The notes below the pieces were generated by a model. That model did not search any database, had not been told where the DNA came from, and saw only the letters and a list, made by a program, of their open reading frames with translations. The translations under genes were made by a program, and so were the position numbers. From the NCBI GenBank assembly GCA_019746355.1, contig JAIESC010000037.1, forward strand, positions 1-64,000: a DNA stretch of 64,000 nt, in the 5' to 3' direction. Each line of letters opens with the position of its first letter. Position 1 is the stretch's first letter. The stretch comes from Xanthobacteraceae bacterium (GTDB lineage: Bacteria > Pseudomonadota > Alphaproteobacteria > Rhizobiales > Xanthobacteraceae). Of this stretch, positions 1 through 8,345 are shown in pieces.

Positions 1-1665
1 CTGGGCCTGACCGCGGAGCAGAAGCGCGTGCTCGAGCGCCATCACACCCGGCATCGCCGCCAGGGCGCGGCGCTCACGCCTGACAAGCGCAAGCGGCTCG
101 CCGAGATCGTCGAGCGGCTCGCAGCGCTCGGCACCGCGTTCAGCCAGAACGTGCTTGCCGACGAGCAGTCCTACATGCTGGTGCTCGAAGGCGAGGCCGA
201 CCTCGCCGGCCTGCCGGACTTCGTGCGCGACGCGGCCAAGGCCGCAGCCGTTGAGCGCAAACTATCCGGCAAGCATGTCATCACCCTGCAGCGCTCGAGC
301 GTCGAGCCGTTCCTGCAATTCTCGTCGCGCCGTGATCTCCGCGAAAAGGCGTTCCGCGCCTGGATCGCCCGCGGCGACGGCAACAACCAGACCGACAACA
401 AGGCGCTGATCGCCGAGATGATCGCGCTGCGCGCCGAGCGCGCGAAGCTCCTGGGCTATCCGACGTTTGCCCACTATCGCCTCGACGATGCGATGGCGAA
501 GACGCCGGAGGCGGTGCGCAACCTGCTCGAAACCGTGTGGAAGCCGGCGAAGACGCGCGCGCTCGCCGACCGCGACGCGATGCAGGAGATCATTCGCGAG
601 GAGGGCGGCAACTTCGCGCTCGCCGCCTGGGACTGGCGCTACTACGCCGAGAAGCTGCGAAAGCGCCGCTGCGACTTCGAGGAGTCCGAGGTGAAGCCGT
701 ACTTCACGCTCGACCGCGTGATCGAAGCGGCATTCTTCGGCGCGCAAAAGCTGTTCGGCATGACGTTCAAGCCGGTCGATGTGCCGGTCTGGCATCCCGA
801 CGTGCGCGCCTGGGAGGTCATCGGTGCGGACGGCCAGCACCTCGGCCTGTTCTTCGGCGACTATTTCGCAAGGCCGAGCAAGCAGGGCGGTGCCTGGATG
901 GGCACGCTGCGCGACCAGGAAAAGCTCATCGGCAACGTGCGGCCGCTCGTCATCAACGTGATGAACTTCAACAAGGGCGAGCCGACGCTGCTGTCATTCG
1001 AGGACGCGCGCACCTTGTTCCACGAGATGGGCCACGGACTGCACGGGCTTCTCTCCAACGTCACCTATCCCACGGTGTCCTGCACCAGCGTGCTGACCGA
1101 CTGGGTGGAGCTGCCGTCGCAGCTCTACGAGCACTGGTTCGAGCAGCCCGAGGTGCTGAAGAAATTCGCCCGCCACCACAAGACCGGCGCGCCGATCCCC
1201 GACGCGCTGCTCGACAAGCTGATGGCGGCGAAGAACTTCGATCGCGGCGGCCAGACGCTGGAATACATCTCCTCGGCACTGGTCGATCTCGACCTGCATC
1301 TCCTGCAATCCGCCGACGGCCTCGATGTCAGCGCCTTCGAGAAAAAGACATTGGAGCGGATCGGCATGCCGGAGGAGATCGTCATGCGGCACCGGCCGCC
1401 GCACTTCGGCCACGTGTTCTCCGGCGGCTACTATGCCTCGGCTTATTACAGCTACATGTGGTCGGAGGTGCTCGACGCCGACGCGTTTGCGGCGTTCGAG
1501 GAGACCGGCGACATCTTCAATCCCGAGATCGCGAAAAAACTTCAGCAGAATGTGCTGTCGACCGGCGGCTCGCGCGACCCGGCGGAGCTTTACGTCGCGT
1601 TCCGCGGCCGGCTGCCGACCGCGGACGCACTGCTGAAGAAGCGGGGCTTCCTCGACGCGGCGTGA
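1..1665 (+). CDS. M3 family zinc oligopeptidase / peptidyl-dipeptidase (5' partial)
   Basis: The frame is open from base 1, so the start lies upstream and only the C-terminal 554 residues are present; whole M3 enzymes are usually about 680 aa. The zinc motif HEMGH is at codons 341-345, and Glu370 in DWVELPSQLYEHW, 25 residues later, fits the third zinc ligand. These two blocks define the thimet/Dcp family (M3), soluble peptidases that trim short peptides in the cytoplasm or periplasm. The end of the protein (SGGYYASAYYSYMWSEV) also matches the conserved substrate-binding region of Dcp. It is followed by a palindromic repeat and the convergent small gene at 1822. Whether it is a Dcp-type dipeptidase or an oligopeptidase A cannot be decided from this part; the family call is secure. 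Confidence 0.93.
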   Translation: MGLTAEQKRVLERHHTRHRRQGAALTPDKRKRLAEIVERLAALGTAFSQNVLADEQSYMLVLEGEADLAGLPDFVRDAAKAAAVERKLSGKHVITLQRSSVEPFLQFSSRRDLREKAFRAWIARGDGNNQTDNKALIAEMIALRAERAKLLGYPTFAHYRLDDAMAKTPEAVRNLLETVWKPAKTRALADRDAMQEIIREEGGNFALAAWDWRYYAEKLRKRRCDFEESEVKPYFTLDRVIEAAFFGAQKLFGMTFKPVDVPVWHPDVRAWEVIGADGQHLGLFFGDYFARPSKQGGAWMGTLRDQEKLIGNVRPLVINVMNFNKGEPTLLSFEDARTLFHEMGHGLHGLLSNVTYPTVSCTSVLTDWVELPSQLYEHWFEQPEVLKKFARHHKTGAPIPDALLDKLMAAKNFDRGGQTLEYISSALVDLDLHLLQSADGLDVSAFEKKTLERIGMPEEIVMRHRPPHFGHVFSGGYYASAYYSYMWSEVLDADAFAAFEETGDIFNPEIAKKLQQNVLSTGGSRDPAELYVAFRGRLPTADALLKKRGFLDAA

Positions 1666-1676
1666 CACTCTCCGTC

Positions 1677-1815
1677 GTCATTCCGGGGCACGCGCGAGGC
1701 GCGTGAACCCGGAATCCAGTTCAGAGGGCGGAGCTTGCGTCTGGATTCCGGGCTCGCTCCATAGCGCGTCGAAGACGCGCGTGAACGCGCTGGTGCGCGA
1801 GCGCCCTGGAATGAC
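1677..1815. repeat. Interspersed palindromic repeat, copy 1
   Basis: Starts GTCATTCCGGGGCACGCG and ends with the complement CCCTGGAATGAC; an inner pair of arms CCCGGAATCCAG / CTGGATTCCGGG lies between. The result is a nested hairpin. Six further copies occur in the window. This one sits between the convergent peptidase and DUF3551 genes, where it could end transcription from both sides. Confidence 0.9.
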
Positions 1816-1821
1816 AGTGCC

Positions 1822-2067
1822 TCAACGCGGCCGCCGCGTGCGCGGCACCGGCGGCTGGTAGTACCCGTTCTGACGGCAGAAGCCGCGATTGCCGGCGATG
1901 ATCTCCATGCGGCACGACTCGAAATCGCGAAACTCGCAACGCTCGACCGCGCCGCCGGGCCCTATGCTGTACACGGCGCACCACGGCGCGTCGTAATAGG
2001 CATGTGCCGGCTGGCTGCCGGCGAGCGCGGAGGTTGCAACTGCGACCGCAAGCAAGAGCGCCTTGTT
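1822..2067 (-). CDS. DUF3551-type small secreted protein
   Basis: An 81-residue protein starting MNKALLLAV with a clear signal peptide ending near AHA. The mature part holds WCAVYS, CEFRDFESCRMEI and GFCRQNGYY, the cysteine and aromatic pattern of the DUF3551 family, which is abundant in Bradyrhizobium and relatives and has no assigned function. Four cysteines in the mature part could form two disulfides in the periplasm. A longer reading from 2100 adds 11 residues before the signal peptide and is less likely. A distant relative lies at 53047-53358. The family assignment is from memory of the motif pattern. Confidence 0.75.
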   Translation of the reverse strand, partial: NKALLLAVAVATSALAGSQPAHAYYDAPWCAVYSIGPGGAVERCEFRDFESCRMEIIAGNRGFCRQNGYYQPPVPRTRRPR

Positions 2068-2173
2068 CATGGCGGCCTCCGTTTCGAGCGACGCCCCCAA
2101 CCGATATTAGCACCGCGGCCCGGGCCTGATGCCGCTCATCCGGCTTGCGGCACAACACAAACCTGTGTTGAAC

Positions 2174-3772
2174 ATGGCCGTCATGGATTTCCACAGCGCC
2201 GGACACCGCCGCGGCGTCGTCGCAGCCCCTCACGCCGCCACCGCCGAAGCCGGCCGCGCCGTGCTGGCCGAAGGCGGCAACGCGCTCGAGGCGATGGTGG
2301 CGATGGCGGCCTCCATCGCCGCGGTCTACCCGCACATGAACCACATCGGCGGCGATGGCTTCTGGCTCCTGCGCGAGCCGAAAGGCCGCGTCCGCGCCTT
2401 CATGGGCGCAGGGCCGGCGGGCTCGCGGGCGAGGCTCGAGCTTTACAAGGATCACGAGACGATCCCCGCGCGCGGGCCGCTTGCGGCGCTCACCGTGCCG
2501 GGCGCGGTCGGCGCCTGGACGCTGGCGCTCGAGGCCGCGAAGTCATTCGGCGGCAAGCTGCCGCTCGACGTGCTGCTCGGGCACGCGATCCGCCAGGCGC
2601 GCGACGGCTATGTGGTGACGAAAAGCCAGGCGCGGCTCACCGCCGAAAAGCTTGCCGAGCTGAAGGACCTGCCGGGCTTTGCCACGGCGTTCCTGCCGGA
2701 CGGCAAGCCGCCGCAGGCGGGTGCAACGCTGAAGCAGACGGCGCTTGCCGGCACGCTGGACCATCTCGCCCATGCCGGGCTTGGCGATTTCTACCGCGGC
2801 GACGTCGGGCGCGAGATCGCCGCGGATCTCGAGCGGATCGGCAGCCCGGTCACCCGCGACGACATCCTGCGCTATCGCCCGGTGCTGGCCGAGCCGCTGT
2901 CGATCAGGCTCGATGCCGGCACCGTGTGCAACACGCCGCCGCCGACCCAGGGGCTCGCCTCGCTGATCATCCTCGGGCTTTACGAGCGGCTCGGCGTCAA
3001 GGCGGCCGAGACCTTCGAATTCGCCCACGGCCTCGTCGAAGCGACCAAGCGCGCGTTCCGCATCCGCGATCGCGTCGTCACCGATCCGGCGAAGCTGCCG
3101 CAGCCGCCGGAGCGCTTCCTCGATCCGGCGCTGCTCGACGTCGAGGTGCAGAAGGTCGATCGGCGGAAGGCCGCGAAATGGCCGGCCCCGCCGGGCGAGG
3201 GCGACACCGTCTGGATGGGCGCGGCCGATGCCTCCGGCATGGCGGTGTCCTACATCCAGTCGCTCTACTGGGAGTTCGGCGCGGGTTGCGTGCTGCCGCG
3301 CACCGGCGTGCTGATGCAGAACCGCGGATCGAGCTTCTCGCTCGATCCCAAGGCGCTCAACCGGCTGGCGCCCGGCCGCCTGCCGTTCCACACGCTCAAT
3401 CCGGCGCTCGCGGTGCTCAAGGACGGCCGCGTCATGGCCTACGGCACCATGGGCGGCGACGGCCAGCCGCAGACCCAGGGCATGATCTTCGCCCGCCACG
3501 TCCTGCACCGGATCCCGCTTGAGAAGGCGATCGACGCGCCGCGCTGGCTGCTCGGCCGCACCTGGGGCTCGACCGTCACCAATCTGCGGATGGAGGCGCG
3601 ATTCGACGGCAGTCTCATCGACCGCATGATGTCCGCGGGCCACGACGTCGAGGTGCTCGGCGACGCCTATTCCGACACCATGGGCCACGCCGGCGCGGTG
3701 GTGCTGCATCCGAACGGCACGCTCGAAGGCGCGCACGATCCGCGTGCCGACGGCGGCGCTGCTGGCGTGTAA
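2174..3772 (+). CDS. Gamma-glutamyltransferase family protein
   Basis: About 532 residues. GGTs are Ntn hydrolases that self-cleave before a catalytic Thr and move or hydrolyse gamma-glutamyl groups of glutathione-like substrates. Here the N-terminal part shows AATAEAGRAVLAEGGNALEA and HIGGDGFW, typical of the large subunit; the presumed cleavage Thr is in GEGDTVWMGAAD (about residue 345), followed by AVSYIQSLYWEFGAG and QNRGSSF, and then TMGGDGQPQTQ near the end. The order and length agree with the family. No signal peptide is evident, unlike the periplasmic E. coli enzyme, so a cytoplasmic GGT-like hydrolase is possible. ATGs at 2129, 2174 and 2183 compete and none has a strong ribosome site; 2174 was chosen because residues after it align with the family start. 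Confidence 0.85.
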   Translation: MAVMDFHSAGHRRGVVAAPHAATAEAGRAVLAEGGNALEAMVAMAASIAAVYPHMNHIGGDGFWLLREPKGRVRAFMGAGPAGSRARLELYKDHETIPARGPLAALTVPGAVGAWTLALEAAKSFGGKLPLDVLLGHAIRQARDGYVVTKSQARLTAEKLAELKDLPGFATAFLPDGKPPQAGATLKQTALAGTLDHLAHAGLGDFYRGDVGREIAADLERIGSPVTRDDILRYRPVLAEPLSIRLDAGTVCNTPPPTQGLASLIILGLYERLGVKAAETFEFAHGLVEATKRAFRIRDRVVTDPAKLPQPPERFLDPALLDVEVQKVDRRKAAKWPAPPGEGDTVWMGAADASGMAVSYIQSLYWEFGAGCVLPRTGVLMQNRGSSFSLDPKALNRLAPGRLPFHTLNPALAVLKDGRVMAYGTMGGDGQPQTQGMIFARHVLHRIPLEKAIDAPRWLLGRTWGSTVTNLRMEARFDGSLIDRMMSAGHDVEVLGDAYSDTMGHAGAVVLHPNGTLEGAHDPRADGGAAGV

Positions 3773-4037
3773 CGCCGACCGCCGACAGCGGCATTGTGGA
3801 AATCCGGTGTGTCAAAAGCACCCGCCGGCCGCGCCCTGCCGCCGGAATCTCTGCCCTTCTCGACGATTTGAACGCAATCCCGGCGTCTGTGCCGGTGGCG
3901 CTCCGCAGGCGTCCGGTGCCCTCGTGCTCGATTCGCAACACCCTGCCGTTTTCTGCCGGTTGGAGTGGGAGCGATGATTGCGGAGCGGCGGGAGTTTGCG
4001 CTTTATGACCGCCGGGGCACGGGAAAGTTGGTCGGTC

Positions 4038-4616
4038 ATGAAGGTTTTGAGCCGTTTCGTTGCGACGTTGGCCTGCAGCCTGGTGGCTGCTTCGATTTCC
4101 GGAAGCGCGAATGCGCAGGGAAGCCGCGCCAACGCGCCGTCGTATTTCTCGACGCCGTTCGGGGTCATCTACAAGATCACCGCGCGCGAGACCGTGTCCT
4201 ACCCGGCCAAGCACGTGCCCGGAACGATCATCGTCAGCACGAAGGAGCGATATCTCTACTACGTGCTCGGCGGCGGGCAGGCGCTCCGTTACAACATCGG
4301 TGTCGGCCGGGAAGGCCGCGCCTTCTCCGGCACCAGCACGGTGTCCGCGAAGCGTGAATGGCCGGACTGGTCGCCGACGCCCAGCATCAGGAAGGAGCAG
4401 CCGCATCTGCCGGCTCACATGAAGGGCGGTGACGGCAATCCGCTCGGCGCGCGCGCGCTCTATCTCGGCGATACGATGTACCGCATCCACGGCACCAACG
4501 AGCCCTGGAGGCTCGGCGACGCCATCTCGCACGGCTGCATCCGCCTGTCCAACGACGACATCATCGACCTTTACAACCGCACGAAGCTCGGCGCGACCGT
4601 GATCGTGCAGCGATAA
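4038..4616 (+). CDS. L,D-transpeptidase (YkuD domain), secreted
   Basis: A 192-residue protein with an N-terminal signal peptide (MKVLSRFVATLACSLVAA, cleavage near NAQ) and a YkuD catalytic domain from about residue 60 to the end. The active-site block is intact: His151 in YRIHGTNEP and SHGCIRL with catalytic Cys167. Such enzymes form 3-3 crosslinks in peptidoglycan or attach proteins to it in the periplasm. The family is multiplied in Rhizobiales, so the exact role cannot be assigned. The start at 4038 was preferred over 3978 because it gives a clean signal peptide. Confidence 0.92.
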   Translation: MKVLSRFVATLACSLVAASISGSANAQGSRANAPSYFSTPFGVIYKITARETVSYPAKHVPGTIIVSTKERYLYYVLGGGQALRYNIGVGREGRAFSGTSTVSAKREWPDWSPTPSIRKEQPHLPAHMKGGDGNPLGARALYLGDTMYRIHGTNEPWRLGDAISHGCIRLSNDDIIDLYNRTKLGATVIVQR

Positions 4617-4696
4617 CGCCGGCGGGGCTGACCTAACCTGTTATATTTGCTGGATTTTCGGACGGTGCCGCAGGGCGCCGCCCGATTCCGCCTTTT

Positions 4697-4712
4697 TGTG
4701 ATGCCCATCACA
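4697..4712. promoter_or_regulatory. CRP/FNR-superfamily palindrome
   Basis: TGTGA-TGCCCA-TCACA, an exact match to the CRP half-site pair with a 6-base spacer, lies about 100 bases upstream of the small gene at 4811. It is far from the preceding stop codon at 4616, so it belongs to the leader of the downstream gene. The regulator is unknown. Confidence 0.6.
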
Positions 4713-4810
4713 TCCCGCTGGAGGAACCCGCCCTAAAGATGGACCGTCCGATGGGAGGACTTCACGTCCTGGGAAGCGCGAGAACCCACGGAGCGTCACG
4801 GAGGTCCGTC

Positions 4811-5023
4811 ATGAACAACTTCACATTGCGTACAGCCGACCGGCTGACCCACATCAAGATCGTCGTTGTGTCGCTGGTCGCGGGAATTGCAGTCATTGGA
4901 ATTGGCATCGCCGCCCATCAGCCGGGGCTCGACATGAGCACGCAGCTCGAAGCCCGCGCGCCGGTGCTGAAAGCCGGCAAGCCGGTCATCTGGTCCGGCT
5001 CGGAGACTTCAGCCGTCCGCTGA
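4811..5023 (+). CDS. Small conserved single-pass membrane protein
   Basis: A 70-residue protein starting MNNFTLRTADRLTHIK with a GGAGG ribosome site 8 bases before the ATG. One membrane segment (IVVVSLVAGIAVIGIGIAA, about residues 17-35) is followed by a short tail with QLEARAPVLKAGKPVIW. I recall very similar short proteins as widespread in Bradyrhizobium and relatives, but no function is known to me. The gene stands alone, with a CRP-type palindrome upstream and a strong terminator 28 bases after the stop, so it is likely transcribed as a separate short message. Confidence 0.75.
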   Translation: MNNFTLRTADRLTHIKIVVVSLVAGIAVIGIGIAAHQPGLDMSTQLEARAPVLKAGKPVIWSGSETSAVR

Positions 5024-5050
5024 ACGAGTTTTACTTTTCACCATCGTCCT

Positions 5051-5080
5051 TCGCGCGCCGACCGGCGCGCGATTTTTTTT
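5051..5080 (+). terminator. Rho-independent terminator
   Basis: Perfect 9-base arms TCGCGCGCC / GGCGCGCGA with a GACC loop, followed by eight T. It ends the message of the small membrane protein gene. Confidence 0.9.
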
Positions 5081-5124
5081 GCTGCGTCTCGGGTGATGAT
5101 TGATCGCGAGTCGCGGTCGCGAGA

Positions 5125-5577
5125 TCAGGCGGTCGCCAGATTGGCGTTGTAATAGCGCGTCTCGTGCGTCACTTCCCTGCCGAGCCATTCCGGGCGGCTG
5201 AAGCGAGCGCGTGCTGAAGCAAGCTCAATCTCCGCGATCACCAGGCCGCGGTGGTCGCCCTCGAACACATCGATCTCAAAACGGGCCTTGCCGGCCTTGA
5301 CGATATGCCGCCGCTTCCGGATCAGGCGGCCGACCCGCAACTTCATCAGCGCCTGCGCATCCCTCACGGGGATCGGATATTCGAACTCCGATCGGGTGGT
5401 GCCCGGCTGCGCAGTCTTGATGGTAACGAAGGCTTTGGTGTTGCCGACAATGCGAACGCGAATCGAGATCGTATTGGTCAGCGCGAGGTAGGCTTGGCGG
5501 ATCGCCTTGCCGCGGTGGGCTCGCTTGCGCCATTCTTTTCCGGTTACGAGAAATTTGCGCTCGATTTCCTTTGGCAT
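5125..5577 (-). CDS. CYTH domain protein
   Basis: A 150-residue protein starting MPKEIERKFLV, where EIERK is the ExExK signature of the CYTH (adenylate cyclase class IV / thiamine triphosphatase / inorganic triphosphatase) tunnel fold. Charged beta strands with the expected pattern follow: SIRVRI, FVTIK, EFEYPI, RFEIDVFEG and GLVIAEIEL. The length is that of the single-domain bacterial triphosphatase type. The likely activity is hydrolysis of a triphosphate (tripolyphosphate or thiamine triphosphate), but members of one family differ in substrate. The reading frame extends upstream to 5838, but that part only overlaps the next gene antiparallel frames; the ATG at 5577 fits the family start. 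Confidence 0.9.
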   Translation of the reverse strand: MPKEIERKFLVTGKEWRKRAHRGKAIRQAYLALTNTISIRVRIVGNTKAFVTIKTAQPGTTRSEFEYPIPVRDAQALMKLRVGRLIRKRRHIVKAGKARFEIDVFEGDHRGLVIAEIELASARARFSRPEWLGREVTHETRYYNANLATA

Positions 5578-5605
5578 TGGATTTTGTGAGGTTCCCGTCC
5601 GGCGC

Positions 5606-6448
5606 TCAAAATCGGTAAAGTTCGGCCGGATTGTCGACCAGGATCCGCTTCCGCGTCGCCTCGTCTGCAGTCCACTCCGCGACGAGGTCGAGCAGCAACG
5701 CATCGTCCGGCTTCTCGGCCTCGGTCGGATGCGGCCAGTCGCTGCCCCACACCATGCGCTCCGGCGCGGCCGCGATAAAGGCGCGGGCGATCGGCAGCGC
5801 CTCGGCATAGGCGGGCGGCATCCCGAACATGTAAGCACCGGACAGCTTCACCCAAGTGCGGCCGCGGTCGAGCATTTTCCGGATCACCGCCATGGCCGGA
5901 TCGTTCACGCCGCCGGCGAGCCTGCCGAGATGGTCGAACACCACGGTGCCGGGCAACCGTTGTAGCATCGCGGCCGCGTCGACGATCTGGTCGGAGCGCA
6001 GGTGAATCTGCACGTGCCAGCCGAGCGGCGCGGCACGCTTCGCCAGCGGCTCGATCATCTCGCGCGTGGTGGCCGCGGTCTTCGGATCGAACTGGGTGAA
6101 GCGGATGCCGCAGATGCCGCCGTCCGCCATGCGCTTCAATTCCGCGCCGCCGACGTCCGGATGGACCACGGCGACGCCGCGCGCCTCCTGGCCAAGCTGG
6201 GCCAGCGCGTCGAGCGTCACCGCGTTGTCGGTGACATAGGCCGCGGGCTGCACCACCACGGTCCGGGTGGTGCCGATCCGCCGTTGCAGCAGCCGGTAAT
6301 CAGCAACGCTCGCATCCGGCTGCATCCGCGCACCCGGCTTGGCCGGCGGAAAGCGCGTGCCGTCGTAAATATGCATGTGGCAGTCGCAGGCTCCGGCTGG
6401 CGTCGGCAGCCCGGGGGCCGCGGATCCGGATGAGTTGGGGACCTGCAT
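5606..6448 (-). CDS. Amidohydrolase family protein (LigI/dicarboxylate lactonase-like)
   Basis: A 280-residue TIM-barrel hydrolase. The metal motif DCHMHIYD lies at residues 22-29, VQIHL and VVFDHLG in mid-protein, and VWGSDWPHP near residue 235, the set seen in the amidohydrolase subfamily that includes 2-pyrone-4,6-dicarboxylate lactonase. These enzymes open lactones or decarboxylate small acids during breakdown of aromatic compounds. Only 28 bases separate it from the CYTH gene downstream, so the two may share a message, though their functions do not connect. The specific substrate is unknown. Confidence 0.85.
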   Translation of the reverse strand: MQVPNSSGSAAPGLPTPAGACDCHMHIYDGTRFPPAKPGARMQPDASVADYRLLQRRIGTTRTVVVQPAAYVTDNAVTLDALAQLGQEARGVAVVHPDVGGAELKRMADGGICGIRFTQFDPKTAATTREMIEPLAKRAAPLGWHVQIHLRSDQIVDAAAMLQRLPGTVVFDHLGRLAGGVNDPAMAVIRKMLDRGRTWVKLSGAYMFGMPPAYAEALPIARAFIAAAPERMVWGSDWPHPTEAEKPDDALLLDLVAEWTADEATRKRILVDNPAELYRF

Positions 6449-6504
6449 GATTGGCCATCTATACGGCCTCCATTCCGCCCCAGTCCATGCTATGTTCCGC
6501 GATC

Positions 6505-7155
6505 ATGAAACGAATTCTCGCGATGCTTTTTGCCGCCTGCGCCGGGCTTTCGCTCGCCGCGGGCGCCGCCTCAGCGCATCCCCACGTCTGGGTCGTCACC
6601 AAGTCCTCGCTCGTCTATGCCCCGGACGGCACCCTGATCGGCATCCGCTACGCCTGGGCCTTCGACGACATGTACTCGGCGTTCGCCACCCAGGGCCTCG
6701 AGCAGAAGAAGAAGGGCGAGTTCACCCGCGAGGAGCTGCAGCCGCTGGCGCAGGTCAACGTCGAGTCGCTGAAGGAGTACGACTTCTTCAGCGCCGCGCG
6801 GATCGACGGCAAGAAGGCGGTGTTCACCGATCCGAAGGAATACCACCTCGAATTCAATCCGAAGGACACGGTGCTGACGCTGCACTTTCTGTTGCCGCTG
6901 AAGACGCCGGCGAAGATGAAGACACTGACGCTCGAAACCTATGACCCGGCCTACTTCGTCGACTTCCAGCTTGCCGAGAAGGACGCGGTGGCCCTGGTCG
7001 ATGCGCCCAAGGGCTGCGAGGTCAGCGTCAGCAAGCCGCAGGAAATGACCAAGGAGATGGCGCAGAAGCTCGCCGAGATCCCGCCCGGCGGCCAGATCCC
7101 GGCGGACACCTTCGGCGCGCAGTTCGCCAACAAGCTTTCGGTGAAATGCCCCTGA
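6505..7155 (+). CDS. DUF1007 family periplasmic protein
   Basis: A 216-residue protein with signal peptide MKRILAMLFAACAGLSLAAG ending at ASA, after which the mature protein begins HPHVWV, the hallmark start of DUF1007 proteins. Tyr, Asp and acidic residues follow (WAFDDMYSAF). DUF1007 genes are commonly found beside NicO/RcnA-type nickel-cobalt transporters, as here: the next gene overlaps its end by 10 bases. The likely role is a periplasmic metal-binding partner of that transporter, with the exposed HPH residues as ligands. This is inferred from context; no direct function is established to my knowledge. The ATG at 6505 is chosen because earlier starts precede the signal peptide. Confidence 0.85.
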   Translation: MKRILAMLFAACAGLSLAAGAASAHPHVWVVTKSSLVYAPDGTLIGIRYAWAFDDMYSAFATQGLEQKKKGEFTREELQPLAQVNVESLKEYDFFSAARIDGKKAVFTDPKEYHLEFNPKDTVLTLHFLLPLKTPAKMKTLTLETYDPAYFVDFQLAEKDAVALVDAPKGCEVSVSKPQEMTKEMAQKLAEIPPGGQIPADTFGAQFANKLSVKCP

Positions 7156-8336
7156 GCCGGACCACGCAAGCGCGTCTCTTCACCGCGCTCGTGCTGGCGG
7201 CCGCGGCCGCCTCGATGTGGCTCGCGGCGGGGCATTTCGACCTGGCCTCGGCGCAGGCGGCCAATCCGTTCGGGGGGCCGCGTACGCCGGCCGCGCCGCC
7301 GCCGTCCGACGGCCTGTTCGGCTGGATGTTCGCCAAGCAGGCCGAGTTCTACCGCGACATGTCGCGCGTCATCCGCAGCGCCAAGACCGACGGCAGCGCG
7401 GTCTGGACGCTGCTCGGCATCGCCTTCCTCTACGGCATCTTCCATGCCGCGGGACCGGGCCACGGCAAGGCGGTGATCTCCTCCTACGTGGTGGCCAACA
7501 ACGAGACCTGGTGGCGCGGCGTCGTGCTGTCGTTTGCCTCGGCGCTGCTGCAGGCGGTCGTGGCGGTGGCGCTCGTCGGCATCGCCGCGGTGGTGCTCAA
7601 CCTGACCGCGGGCCAGATTTGCAGCGTCGAACGCGTCATCGAAATCGCCAGCTATGCGCTGATCGCGCTGGTCGGCGCGCGGCTGATCTGGGTCAAGGGC
7701 AGGGGCTTCCTCAACGCCGCGCGCAACATGAGCCGGCCATTGCAGCCGGCCGGTGCCGCGGTGACGCCGCATGATCACAAGCACGGCCAAGCTCAGAAGC
7801 ACGATCATCATGGTCACGACCATCATCACCATGATCATGGTCACGACCATCACGATCACCACCATGACCACGCGCATGGCCACGATCACGGTCATCATCA
7901 CGGTCATGATCATCACCATCATCACGACCATGGCGACGAGCACGCTTCGGCCTGGGGCCATGCGCACGGTCCGGAGCCGGAGCAACTGGCCGGTCCAGGC
8001 GGCTGGCAGCGCGGCCTTTCGGCGATTGTCGCGGTCGGCATCCGGCCGTGCTCCGGCGCGATCATCGTGCTGGTGTTTGCGCTGGCGCAGGGCCTGTTCT
8101 GGGCGGGGGTCGCCGCGACCTTCGTGATGGGCCTGGGCACCTTCATCACCGTCGCCCTGATCGCCACTCTCGCCGTCGCGTTCCGGTCGGCGGCGCAGCG
8201 GGTCGCGGGCTCGCGCTCGGGCTATGGGATGCTGGCTTTGCGCGGCATCGAGGTCGGCGCGGCGGTTATTGTGCTGGCCTTTGGCATCCTTCTCCTGGTC
8301 GGCTATCTCGCCGCCGAGCGCGGCGCCTGCTTCTGA
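7146..8336 (+). CDS. NicO/RcnA-type nickel-cobalt transporter with histidine-rich loop
   Basis: A 396-residue inner membrane protein. The NicO signatures GIFHAAGPGHGKAV (about residues 98-110) and GIRPCSGAIIVLVFALA are present, with about six membrane segments. Between them, residues 209-274 form a loop with about 35 histidines, interspersed with Asp and Gly, that would bind Ni, Co or Zn on the cytoplasmic or periplasmic face. The gene overlaps the DUF1007 gene by 10 bases and must be translated with it. NicO proteins work as importers or exporters depending on the member; direction cannot be read from sequence. A cobalt-type nitrile hydratase operon begins 1.4 kb downstream, which favours cobalt supply or cobalt homeostasis. 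Confidence 0.9.
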   Translation: MPLSRTTQARLFTALVLAAAAASMWLAAGHFDLASAQAANPFGGPRTPAAPPPSDGLFGWMFAKQAEFYRDMSRVIRSAKTDGSAVWTLLGIAFLYGIFHAAGPGHGKAVISSYVVANNETWWRGVVLSFASALLQAVVAVALVGIAAVVLNLTAGQICSVERVIEIASYALIALVGARLIWVKGRGFLNAARNMSRPLQPAGAAVTPHDHKHGQAQKHDHHGHDHHHHDHGHDHHDHHHDHAHGHDHGHHHGHDHHHHHDHGDEHASAWGHAHGPEPEQLAGPGGWQRGLSAIVAVGIRPCSGAIIVLVFALAQGLFWAGVAATFVMGLGTFITVALIATLAVAFRSAAQRVAGSRSGYGMLALRGIEVGAAVIVLAFGILLLVGYLAAERGACF

Positions 8337-8345
8337 TCAACCCCG

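Noticed and set aside
1677..1815. Palindromic repeats as CRISPR or attachment sites
   Set aside because: The seven copies are kilobases apart, each a self-contained nested palindrome, with no spacers, no recombinase and no cas genes.
7790..7945. Tandem CAT/CAC-GAC DNA repeat resembling a repeat array
   Set aside because: It encodes the histidine-rich loop of the NicO protein; spacing is irregular and there is no leader or spacer structure, so it is not CRISPR.
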